This document shows, in pieces, positions 37,492-42,451 of a stretch of DNA of 42,451 nucleotides (the stretch's first letter is position 1; each line of letters starts with the position of its first letter). A program made the translations under genes and the position numbers. The stretch spans positions 1-42,451 of the IMG/VR virus record IMGVR_UViG_3300020215_000032, one strand, 5' to 3'. Under the pieces are notes generated by a model. The model was given only the letters and a program-made list of their open reading frames with translations. It ran no database searches and was not told where the DNA came from. The DNA comes from a virus.

Positions 37492-37527
37492 ATAGTAACG
37501 ACATGCGTTACTAACGTCAAACGTTAC
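37492..37527 (-). promoter_or_regulatory. higBA promoter with two HigA operators
   Basis: On the minus strand TTGACG (37515-37520), 17-base spacer, TACTAT (37492-37497). Two 17-bp inverted repeats, GTAACG-N5-CGTTAC (37495-37511, perfect) and GTAACG-N5-CGTTAG (37511-37527), cover the -10 and -35 and are joined end to end, 16 bases apart. HigA-type antitoxins bind such repeats to autoregulate. Confidence 0.88.
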
Positions 37528-37691
37528 CTACAGCTCGCTTTTGTGTTGTGGGCTGTTCTTTCCAGCAGGTCGGCATACTCTTCGATCGCGATCCATGCAT
37601 GCATGATCGTTACGCCGTCGTAGTCGCCTGACTTCAACAGCACACGCAAGTGCCGAAGGTGCTCGACCTTCTCTTTTGTGGCCTCATTCAT
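37524..37691 (-). CDS. Small protein upstream of HigBA, 55 aa
   Basis: Start at 37691 (MNEATKEKVEHLRHL), with GGGCGG ribosome site. Product is mainly helical (GVTIMHAWIAIEEYADLLERT). The 3' end overlaps the higBA operator. Belongs to the leftward early operon. Unrecognised. Confidence 0.58.
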   Translation of the reverse strand: MNEATKEKVEHLRHLRVLLKSGDYDGVTIMHAWIAIEEYADLLERTAHNTKASCR

Positions 37692-37914
37692 GCTCACCGC
37701 CCTCCTGATCCGCTGGTAACTCAATCATCCAATCCTTCGGACAATCCGGACACTTCCGCCCGCGACTTGTATAGGGCCTGCAGTCGCCGCGCGCCTCGCA
37801 GGCCATAACGCATCCGCTGTTGTGCTCCGCGATCAATGCGCCGAGCTTATCGGCCTCGGCCTTGTATCGCTGCGCATCCATCTGAAACACCCGCACCATT
37901 TCATCGGTTGCCAT
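37684..37914 (-). CDS. Cysteine-rich small protein, 76 aa
   Basis: MATDEMVRVFQMDAQRYKAEADKL helical start, then cysteine-rich CVMACEARGDCRPYTSRGRKCPDCPKDWM. The pairs could coordinate zinc. An upstream ATG 2 codons earlier is an alternative start. Overlaps both neighbours. Function unknown. Confidence 0.58.
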   Translation of the reverse strand: MATDEMVRVFQMDAQRYKAEADKLGALIAEHNSGCVMACEARGDCRPYTSRGRKCPDCPKDWMIELPADQEGGEHE

Positions 37915-38149
37915 CGTCATCCCCGTTCAGAGGAGGTGTTGCTGGTAACGGCAACCAGTGCGTCGGCTTTGACTCGTTCGCCAGCTCATACCATCCATCC
38001 GCCTCGCCCCACCAGTCCCACCCAGAGCGCTCGGTTCGAGGGTGCCTCTCGTGCCACACGATCCAGGTAGGCAATTCCCAATTGGGCGCCCACGCCAGCA
38101 CCGGCCCGCCGTGCGGCGCGGTTCCTATCGGTTGCCACTCACTGACCAT
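37901..38149 (-). CDS. DUF551-like protein, 82 aa
   Basis: Contains MVSEWQPIGTAPHGGPVLAW with W-x-P-I-x-x-A-P, followed by WELPTWIVWHERHP, WDWWGEADGWYEL and ends SKPTHWLPLPATPP, the W-x-x-L-P-x-P-P signature of DUF551. Such genes are common in phage early regions with no known function. Located just downstream of the integrase in the leftward transcript. Confidence 0.75.
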   Translation of the reverse strand: MVSEWQPIGTAPHGGPVLAWAPNWELPTWIVWHERHPRTERSGWDWWGEADGWYELANESKPTHWLPLPATPPLNGDDDGNR

Positions 38150-38168
38150 CTCTTACCTCATGGGTGCC

Positions 38169-38375
38169 ACTGGCAAGTAACTGGCAAGTGACATCGCATA
38201 AGTCTTTGATATCATGCGTCGCCACTAGTCGTCATTAGCCGGCTTAAGTCTCTGAAAAGACTCAAGTAGCTGATCCTTGACATGGTAGGGGTCACAGGTT
38301 CGATCCCTGTCGCGCCCACCAACAATCAACAACTTGGATTCACGTGGAACGTCGACTGGCAAGTAACTGGCAAGC
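38169..38375. promoter_or_regulatory. attP with arm-type integrase sites
   Basis: Core at 38275-38321 equals the 3' half of a tRNA-Val(GAC): anticodon-loop TTGACAT, 5-base variable loop GGGTC, T stem ACAGG/CCTGT with TTCGATC loop, acceptor CGCGCCC, discriminator A and CCA. It is flanked by two identical 20-bp tandem pairs of ACTGGCAAGT (38169-38188 and 38355-38374), 11 bases apart within the pair, which are the likely arm-type sites of the integrase. Integration would occur into the tRNA-Val gene and restore its 3' end. Confidence 0.9.
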
Positions 38376-39379
38376 CAGCTCGGTCTAATTTCTCTCAGCA
38401 GACGCTCTACCGAGTCCGCCGCGGCACGCATGTACTCAGGGCGGTAGTGGGCGTAGCGCTCGGTCTCGCCGCCTATGGCGTGTCCCAGCATGCCCTTGAT
38501 GTCCCATTCGTGGACGCTCTCACGCCGCAGCCAAATCGAGACCGCTTTGCGGATCCCGTATGCGGTCCCTGCAACCTTCGCTCGCGTAGCGATCCGGCCG
38601 AACGTCATCTTGTGGCCGGCGAGCTGGCGGCCGTTCCACTGGATGACTGGGCCGATCGATCGGCGATCGTTGAAGTAGGCGAGGGCAGGGGTGCACAGAG
38701 GCGATTTCGCTCGACGCTTCTTCGTCAGCTTCCGGCCAGGCACCACGTAGTCGACGACGCCGGTTTCTGCATTGATGCGATCCCAGGTTAGATCCAGCGT
38801 GGCCCCAGGCCGCGGAGCTGTGGACACCATCAGTAGGAAAAATCTACGCTCGTGCTCGTGTACGCAGCCCTCCGCTAGACGCTTGAGCTGCTCGATGGAG
38901 AAGGGCGCGACGCCCTCGCCATCGGTCGCCTGAATCTTCATCAGCGCGGGCAGCGACGGAAGCTCGCCGCCGTCAACTGCCCACTGGATAGCGGCACGCA
39001 CAACGCCCCAATAGCGGCGCTGGGTACTGCCCTTTGTTGCGAGCTTTGCCGCAAACTCTTTCTGCTTCCCGATCGGCCAGTCGTAGACGCGGGTGGTCGG
39101 CTCGTGCTCGGCAACCAGCCCCATCACACGACGCACTGTGTCGCTGGCGAAGGTGTCCTTCGCGTAGTGCTCCCAATAGCGCAACAGCACCCAAACGACC
39201 GTCGCGTCATTGATCAGCTTCCGCTGGGGGAGTTTGAGGATGTGCTCCGCGAGCTTCTTCTCCGCGGCTGCGCGATCTGCCGTGCGAGTGCTAAAGCGTG
39301 GGCATTGTCCGGTGGCGGGGTCGTATTCGTAGATGTACCAGTTTGGGCTGCCTTCTCTCTTGTCAAGGTAGCAATGCAT
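38225..39379 (-). CDS. int: Tyrosine-recombinase integrase
   Basis: Protein of 384 aa. N-terminal arm-binding domain (WYIYEYDPATGQCPRFSTRTADRAAAEKKLAEHIL), core-binding part (RYWGVVRAAIQWAVDGGELPSL), then the catalytic domain with first arginine in APRPGATLDLTWDRI, K in the RKLTKKRRAKSP loop, box II YGIRKAVSIWL (tyrosine instead of the usual histidine of HxxR) and LGHAIGGETERYAHY with the nucleophile Y. The last 32 codons lie on or beyond attP, so integration would change the C-terminal residues. It catalyses site-specific integration into tRNA-Val. Confidence 0.93.
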   Translation of the reverse strand: MHCYLDKREGSPNWYIYEYDPATGQCPRFSTRTADRAAAEKKLAEHILKLPQRKLINDATVVWVLLRYWEHYAKDTFASDTVRRVMGLVAEHEPTTRVYDWPIGKQKEFAAKLATKGSTQRRYWGVVRAAIQWAVDGGELPSLPALMKIQATDGEGVAPFSIEQLKRLAEGCVHEHERRFFLLMVSTAPRPGATLDLTWDRINAETGVVDYVVPGRKLTKKRRAKSPLCTPALAYFNDRRSIGPVIQWNGRQLAGHKMTFGRIATRAKVAGTAYGIRKAVSIWLRRESVHEWDIKGMLGHAIGGETERYAHYRPEYMRAAADSVERLLREIRPSWLASYLPVDVPRESKLLIVGGRDRDRTCDPYHVKDQLLESFQRLKPANDD

Positions 39380-39555
39380 CTCTGGCTCCGCAGGTACTCA
39401 TCGATATCTTGGTCGGTCGTGAAGACCTTCTTTCCGACGCGAGTAAACCCCAGCAGCTTGCGTCTACGCAACCTAGCGACGGTCTCCTCCGAGCAGCGAA
39501 GCGGCACAGCCGCCTCGGCATCGGTGTAGAGCTTTGGGATTTGGACAACGCTCAT
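39214..39555 (-). CDS. xis: Excisionase-like HTH protein, about 113 aa
   Basis: From ATG at 39555: MSVVQIPKLYTDAEAAVPLR then CSEETVARLRRRKLLGFTRVGKKVFTTDQDIDEYLRSQR is a MerR/HTH_17-type DNA-binding domain as in phage excisionases. The remaining residues, read from the region shared with the integrase, are low complexity (TNTTPPPDNAHALALAR and an R/S-rich tail). It overlaps int by 166 bases, an unusually long overlap, so the real stop could be earlier through a frameshift or the overlap may be real. Together with int it controls excision. Confidence 0.78.
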   Translation of the reverse strand: MSVVQIPKLYTDAEAAVPLRCSEETVARLRRRKLLGFTRVGKKVFTTDQDIDEYLRSQRCIATLTREKAAQTGTSTNTTPPPDNAHALALARQIAQPRRRSSRSTSSNSPSGS

Positions 39556-39559
39556 CGTG

Positions 39560-39880
39560 CTAGGTCTGGGCAGCTCGCTTCTTTGCTTCACGCTTGTTTC
39601 TCCGCCTGATGGCGTCCTCTGCTTCAAAGCGATCCTCCCATGGGATCACGCTGCCGGTATTGCCGCCTACCTTGACCCACTCGTCGTGGCTGGCGTGGTG
39701 CGATTCGATCACCGTAGCGGCGTTACAGTGGATCCCATTGGCATGCCTAGCGGCGACATCAACCGGCTTACCACGCTGCGCCTCCATGATCGCGCGGGCG
39801 AGGTTCTTGTCGAACTCAGGATCTTTCTCGATGAACGACAGTGCGTCATTCATCACCACGACTGTTGTGTTGTAACCCAT
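39560..39880 (-). CDS. Hypothetical phage protein, 106 aa
   Basis: MGYNTTVVVMNDALSFIEKDPEF begins like a family found in many phage genomes; NLARAIMEAQRGKPVDVAARHANGIHCNAATVIESHHASHDEWVKVGGN follows, with several histidines that could bind a metal, then a basic C-terminus (DAIRRRNKREAKKRA). Function unknown. It lies 4 bases upstream of the excisionase in the transcript. Confidence 0.7.
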   Translation of the reverse strand: MGYNTTVVVMNDALSFIEKDPEFDKNLARAIMEAQRGKPVDVAARHANGIHCNAATVIESHHASHDEWVKVGGNTGSVIPWEDRFEAEDAIRRRNKREAKKRAAQT

Positions 39881-39989
39881 CAGATACTCCGGTCAGCAAT
39901 TCAGAGAAGCGCTGGGATTCTCGCAGGCCAACGCGCCCAGCACGGTTTGTAGCTAACAGTCACTGGCAACTGCCCCTGCATCACGTCTG
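39881..39989. other. Short gap with possible hairpin
   Basis: About 110 bases without a gene. It contains GCTGGG/CCCAGC (a 6-bp stem with a 20-base loop) and one CACTGGCAACT sequence related to the integrase arm repeats but 1.6 kb away. No promoter or terminator is convincing. Confidence 0.4.
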
Positions 39990-40169
39990 TCACTCGCTGC
40001 TGTTCTTGGCATCACGCTTGGCAGCCATGTAACCCGCATACCAACCGACGCGATAATCGATCGCCTTCTCGGCTGCCTCGATCGGGTCATACTTGAGGTC
40101 TTCTCGTAGCATCCGTTCTCGACGCTCTCCGACTCGCAATGCTCTATCGAGCAAACTTTCGGGCTTCAT
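39990..40169 (-). CDS. Small protein, 59 aa
   Basis: Start at 40169 (MKPESLLDRALRVGERRERML). Predicted helical with a tyrosine-rich IDYRVGWYAGYMAAKRDAK segment near the C-terminus. ATGA-type overlap upstream. No family recognised. Confidence 0.6.
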   Translation of the reverse strand: MKPESLLDRALRVGERRERMLREDLKYDPIEAAEKAIDYRVGWYAGYMAAKRDAKNSSE

Positions 40170-40414
40170 GGCTGCTTCACTTTCTTGCCATGGGCTGGCA
40201 CAAACATGCGGCACTGCTCGTTCACGAGCCCGTCGTTGCTACGTGGAATCAGCATGTGCAGAAAACTGTCAGGCTTGTTGCACTCGTCGTAGTTGTGCAG
40301 CATGTGCAAGGTCCACACCGGGCAGTACGGGCCGTCCTTATTGTTGTGGATGCAACGAGAGCAGTAGTCCTCTTCGTAGCACATGCCCTCTGTTCCGTTA
40401 CTGAAATAACCCAT
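40166..40414 (-). CDS. Cys-rich conserved phage protein, 82 aa
   Basis: MGYFSNGTEGMCYEEDYCSR then CIHNNKDGPYCPVWTLHMLHNYDECNKPDSFLHMLIP. The C-x2-C-x7-C with H-rich segment matches a small zinc-binding type frequent in phage early regions (GYFSNGTEGxxYEExYCxRC). Function unknown; likely structural zinc. Confidence 0.72.
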   Translation of the reverse strand: MGYFSNGTEGMCYEEDYCSRCIHNNKDGPYCPVWTLHMLHNYDECNKPDSFLHMLIPRSNDGLVNEQCRMFVPAHGKKVKQP

Positions 40415-40416
40415 CG

Positions 40417-40740
40417 TCAGCTCCCCATTAGTACTCGGCTCGCGATCTCATGAACCCTGCGCCCGTGGCAACCGGTAGTAATGCTGTCGCAGCACAATGG
40501 GCACTCCTGAATCTCGCGCAGCGCCTTCTCCAGCTCCTCAATCCTCTCTTGCATCCACGCCGCCTCACTGCGCGCCTTGTCGCCCTTGGCTGCGGCGTCG
40601 AGCGCCATAGCGAGCTGTCGCTGCAGCTCCTCTACCTCGATCGCCAGGTACACGTCCCGAGCCTCGCCATCCGGCGGCATGGGTACATTCGAGCCCCGCT
40701 CGTTGCGGGCGTAGAGGTTGTAGGCGGTTAGCTTTTCCAT
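40417..40740 (-). CDS. Coiled-coil protein with zinc motif, 107 aa
   Basis: ATG at 40740 is preceded by AGGAAG. MEKLTAYNLYARNERGSNVPMPPDGEAR starts a short fold, then a long coiled coil (LAIEVEELQRQLAMALDAA; WMQERIEELEKALREIQ), then ECPLCCDSITTGCHGRRVHE with a C-x2-C pair. Resembles other early coiled-coil proteins in the genome. Function unknown. Confidence 0.62.
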   Translation of the reverse strand: MEKLTAYNLYARNERGSNVPMPPDGEARDVYLAIEVEELQRQLAMALDAAAKGDKARSEAAWMQERIEELEKALREIQECPLCCDSITTGCHGRRVHEIASRVLMGS

Positions 40741-40742
40741 TG

Positions 40743-40874
40743 CTACTTCCTGAATGGCGCCATGCGCAGAGCTTCGGCGAGCCGCTTGCATCCGGTCTCG
40801 ATCCCGATGCCGATCATCAGGCCGGCTAGGTAGATGCCGGCACCGAGTAGTAATGCTGAAATTATTGTTTGCAT
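40743..40874 (-). CDS. Small membrane protein, 43 aa
   Basis: A frame of ATG to TAG: MQTIISALLLGAGIYLAGLM followed by IGIGIETGCKRLAEALRMAPFRK. One transmembrane helix (residues 4-25) with a basic cytoplasmic tail. GGAAGAG lies 6 bases before the ATG, and its stop region carries the ribosome site of the next gene. Small membrane proteins in early operons often affect superinfection or host membrane functions; this one is unassigned. Confidence 0.6.
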   Translation of the reverse strand: MQTIISALLLGAGIYLAGLMIGIGIETGCKRLAEALRMAPFRK

Positions 40875-40886
40875 GTAACTCTTCCG

Positions 40887-41123
40887 CTATGAGCGTGACG
40901 GCACGACAACGCAGGTGCCGGCGTCGCTGTCCACTTCGACGGTTAGGTATTCACCGTATCGCCACCACTTGCCGCACAGCTCCTGCAGGCGCTCCGTGCG
41001 TAACTCGGTGAGCGCTTCGATCTCATCCGGGTCGGTGATCGACTTGCTCACGTCTGCCTTGACGGCTTCCTGGATTGCGTCGATCAGCACATCCGGGTCT
41101 TTCATCTGTACTTGGAATTTCAT
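40887..41123 (-). CDS. Hypothetical protein, 78 aa
   Basis: Start at 41123 (MKFQVQMKDPDVLIDAIQEA) with GGAG upstream. Contains LTELRTERLQELCGKWWRYGEYLTVEVDSDAGTCVVVPS, a pattern of phage proteins with W-x-x-Y-G-E-Y-L-x-V-E-x-D. No function known. Confidence 0.65.
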   Translation of the reverse strand: MKFQVQMKDPDVLIDAIQEAVKADVSKSITDPDEIEALTELRTERLQELCGKWWRYGEYLTVEVDSDAGTCVVVPSRS

Positions 41124-41147
41124 GTTGTTCTCCGACTTACTGATCAA

Positions 41148-41426
41148 CTATCCGATGCTCTCGTACGTGCGCGCGAACACATCCGGATCGCATGCGTACA
41201 GCTCGCCATCGACGCCGCGAATGATCCAGTGGCCTAGTGGCACTGCCAGCCACTGCCTTTCCTTCGTGTTCCAGACGACCACTTGTTCCTGATCGTCCCA
41301 GTTGTACTCGACCTCCTTGGCGTCAGCGCGGCCCCAGTTGTGCCCGCAGAAGTCATCTAGGCAGGCCCAAGGACCGCCAAGCCATCGAATCGCATCGACC
41401 TCGATTGGTCGCTTCCGATATCTCAC
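41148..41426 (-). CDS. Conserved-type hypothetical protein, 92 aa, GTG start
   Basis: GTG at 41426 with GAGGAGAAAGTCG before it. VRYRKRPIEVDAIRWLGG begins a family that in phages reads M-K-Y-R-K-K-P-V-x-x-E-A, and the C-terminal segment LGHWIIRGVDGELYACDPDVFARTYES matches P-G-D-W-I-I-K-G-V-x-G-E-x-Y-P-C. These proteins are common in phages; function unknown. The longer frame upstream is not used. Confidence 0.75.
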   Translation of the reverse strand: MRYRKRPIEVDAIRWLGGPWACLDDFCGHNWGRADAKEVEYNWDDQEQVVVWNTKERQWLAVPLGHWIIRGVDGELYACDPDVFARTYESIG

Positions 41427-41650
41427 CGACTTTCTCCTCGACGCAGACCTGGCCAGCCCCCGGCGAGGGAGCACCCTACGCCGGGAGTGGCTGCGGTATT
41501 GGGGGCGGCACTGCGAGCGCGCCAGGTGTCCGAGCATCTTCGCTCGGGTCTGCAATGGCCTCGTCTCTCGCAGAAGACTTCGGCTCGAATGACTTTGCCC
41601 CGTGCTTGCATCACGGTTAGCCCCACTGGTGGTGTATCCAAAAACGTCAC
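41423..41650 (-). CDS. Possible protein between exonuclease and GTG gene, 75 aa
   Basis: GTG to TGA frame that fits exactly between its neighbours (2 bases after the exonuclease stop and a GTGA overlap with the next gene). Start MTFLDTPPVGLTVMQARGKV is plausible, but the second half is R/G/P-rich and could be a frame artefact, and the ribosome site is weak. Another frame in the same interval also reads coherently (KSFEPKSSARDEAIADPSED) but lacks a start codon, so a frameshift is possible. Confidence 0.42.
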   Translation of the reverse strand: MTFLDTPPVGLTVMQARGKVIRAEVFCERRGHCRPERRCSDTWRARSAAPNTAATPGVGCSLAGGWPGLRRGESR

Positions 41651-41652
41651 GC

Positions 41653-42093
41653 TCAGGTTCTCTGCCCAGCTCGCTCGATCTCGAGCCCGATATGCGACGC
41701 TCGGATCGCTCGAGCGTCGTGGAGGGCGTTGTGTGGGACTGCGGACGGGATCAGATCAAGGTCGCGCCGGATCTCCATCGTCAGCGCCGGCGTGTTGATT
41801 CGCTCGCCAGGCCCGGTGATCAGCGACTGGCAGAAGTGAGCGATATCCTCGGGCCAATCAGCGATCACATGCACAGCGTCGTAGTGCGCTAGCCAGAGGT
41901 ACAGAGACCGCGAGAACGCCGCGCGGCCAATCGGTTGTTTCCCGAGGATCGGCATGACGTGCTGCGCGACCCATGCGCCGGGTTTTTCGCAAGGGAGCAC
42001 GCAGTACCATTCCCGACCGTCTTCCGAGACGAGCGCCATCGAGATCAGGTCGCCCTTGAACTCGTTGAACTCGCAGTCGATCCACACTCTCAT
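41653..42093 (-). CDS. DnaQ/RNase T-like DEDD exonuclease
   Basis: Start at 42093 (MRVWIDCEFNEFKGDLISMALV), with GGGGAG upstream. The exonuclease I motif is DCEFNE (D6, E8), and the third motif is HNALHDARAIRASH near residue 125 (H and D of the DEDDh signature). The middle is helical with IADWPEDIAHF (second D). Length of 146 aa is short compared with classical DnaQ (about 240) but typical of phage versions. It probably trims single-stranded 3' ends during recombination or degrades host nucleic acid. Confidence 0.85.
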   Translation of the reverse strand: MRVWIDCEFNEFKGDLISMALVSEDGREWYCVLPCEKPGAWVAQHVMPILGKQPIGRAAFSRSLYLWLAHYDAVHVIADWPEDIAHFCQSLITGPGERINTPALTMEIRRDLDLIPSAVPHNALHDARAIRASHIGLEIERAGQRT

Positions 42094-42368
42094 GTATTCG
42101 CTCCCCGGTTCTGCGAGATACATCGCGCACTCACGCCGCCCGCCAAACTGTGGAGTCCGTCCTCAGCAACGAACCCGTCCAAGCAAAACGGGCACTCTGT
42201 TCTCGTTTCCGGAGCGGACGCAGCCTGTTCTTCCAGCATCCGAGCCTTGAACGCCTGATAAAGGTCTTCGACGCTGACGGGCCAGATGCTCTCGCCCCAA
42301 TACTTCGGGTGCAGGTATTGCTCGCCAACCTTTTCGAACAGGTCGTGGTGATCCTTGAAGTCCTTCAT
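42090..42368 (-). CDS. Zinc-motif protein across the genome junction, 92 aa
   Basis: MKDFKDHHDLFEKVGEQYLH then HPKYWGESIWPVSVEDLYQAFKARMLEEQ and TECPFCLDGFVAE. The ECPFC pair may be a zinc half-site. The start lies inside the right copy of the terminal repeat and the same ATG is at position 44 in the left copy, where it overlaps the stop of the gene at 41-232. Function unknown. Confidence 0.65.
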   Translation of the reverse strand: MKDFKDHHDLFEKVGEQYLHPKYWGESIWPVSVEDLYQAFKARMLEEQAASAPETRTECPFCLDGFVAEDGLHSLAGGVSARCISQNRGANT

Positions 42369-42451
42369 GGAGCTGATTCCTCTCCCTGCGATGCTCTATT
42401 GGCTTCGGCAGCAACACGCAGTGCCTCGAACCATTTCAGGTAGCCATCGCG
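42325..42451. repeat. Terminal direct repeat, right copy
   Basis: Identical to positions 1-127. Removing one copy gives the circular unit of 42,324 bp. See left copy. Confidence 0.9.

Noticed and set aside
38272-38322. Complete tRNA gene
   Set aside because: Only the 3' half is tRNA-Val-like; the 5' half, including the acceptor strand and D arm, is replaced by unrelated integrase coding sequence, so it is an attachment core.
1-42451. CRISPR array
   Set aside because: No run of equally spaced direct repeats with unique spacers was found; the short tandem repeats at 8959 and 38169 have other explanations (iterons, integrase arm sites).

Overview
The window is the genome of a temperate tailed phage of about 42.3 kb. 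Its first 127 bases are repeated exactly as its last 127 bases, so the real unit is a 42,324-bp circle (or a circularly permuted molecule) opened inside a leftward early operon; two genes run across the junction. Codon use, Shine-Dalgarno sites and an attP core equal to the 3' half of a tRNA-Val(GAC) point to a proteobacterial host, probably Beta- or Gammaproteobacteria. The virion genes (SU10-type capsid protein, 662-aa portal, adaptor and nozzle-like proteins, several internal virion proteins, no tape measure) indicate a short-tailed podovirus-like particle of the general type of Bordetella phage BPP-1. No reverse transcriptase or template/variable repeat of a diversity-generating retroelement was found.

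Layout. 7.2-7.3 kb is the immunity switch: a short cI-like repressor (leftward) and a cro-like gene (rightward), with three half-symmetric operators between them and two more at the leftward promoter at 6.4 kb. Leftward from 6.37 kb, through the junction and down to 36.6 kb, runs a unit of about 12 kb with more than 30 small genes: an SSB-like protein, an ERF annealing protein, a YbcO-like nuclease, a DnaQ-like exonuclease, excisionase, integrase with attP inside its 3' end, and a HigBA toxin-antitoxin pair with its own promoter. Rightward from 7.3 kb are cro, a CII-like gene, an O-like initiator with internal iterons, a DnaB-type helicase, small genes and a Q-like antiterminator. A presumed late promoter and a terminator at 12.4-13.0 kb lead into the late region: fibronectin/lectin-like accessory proteins (13-16.7 kb), terminase, portal, scaffold and capsid (16.8-23.7 kb), connector, tail and ejection proteins (23.7-31.4 kb), tail fibre (31.6-33.0 kb), lysis cassette (33.4-34.7 kb) and a metallophosphoesterase group (34.7-36.6 kb).

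Likely lysogenic-conversion genes are a lipoprotein gene co-transcribed with the repressor and closed by a strong terminator (6.45-6.78 kb), a secreted or outer-membrane-like protein gene on the opposite strand in the late region with its own promoter (33.0-33.4 kb), and the HigBA pair. The most unusual regulatory feature is that four predicted promoters (leftward early, repressor maintenance, cro, higBA) place the -10 box only 5-6 bases before the start codon, so all four first genes appear to be translated from leaderless mRNAs. All functions are read by eye from sequence; no database search was run.
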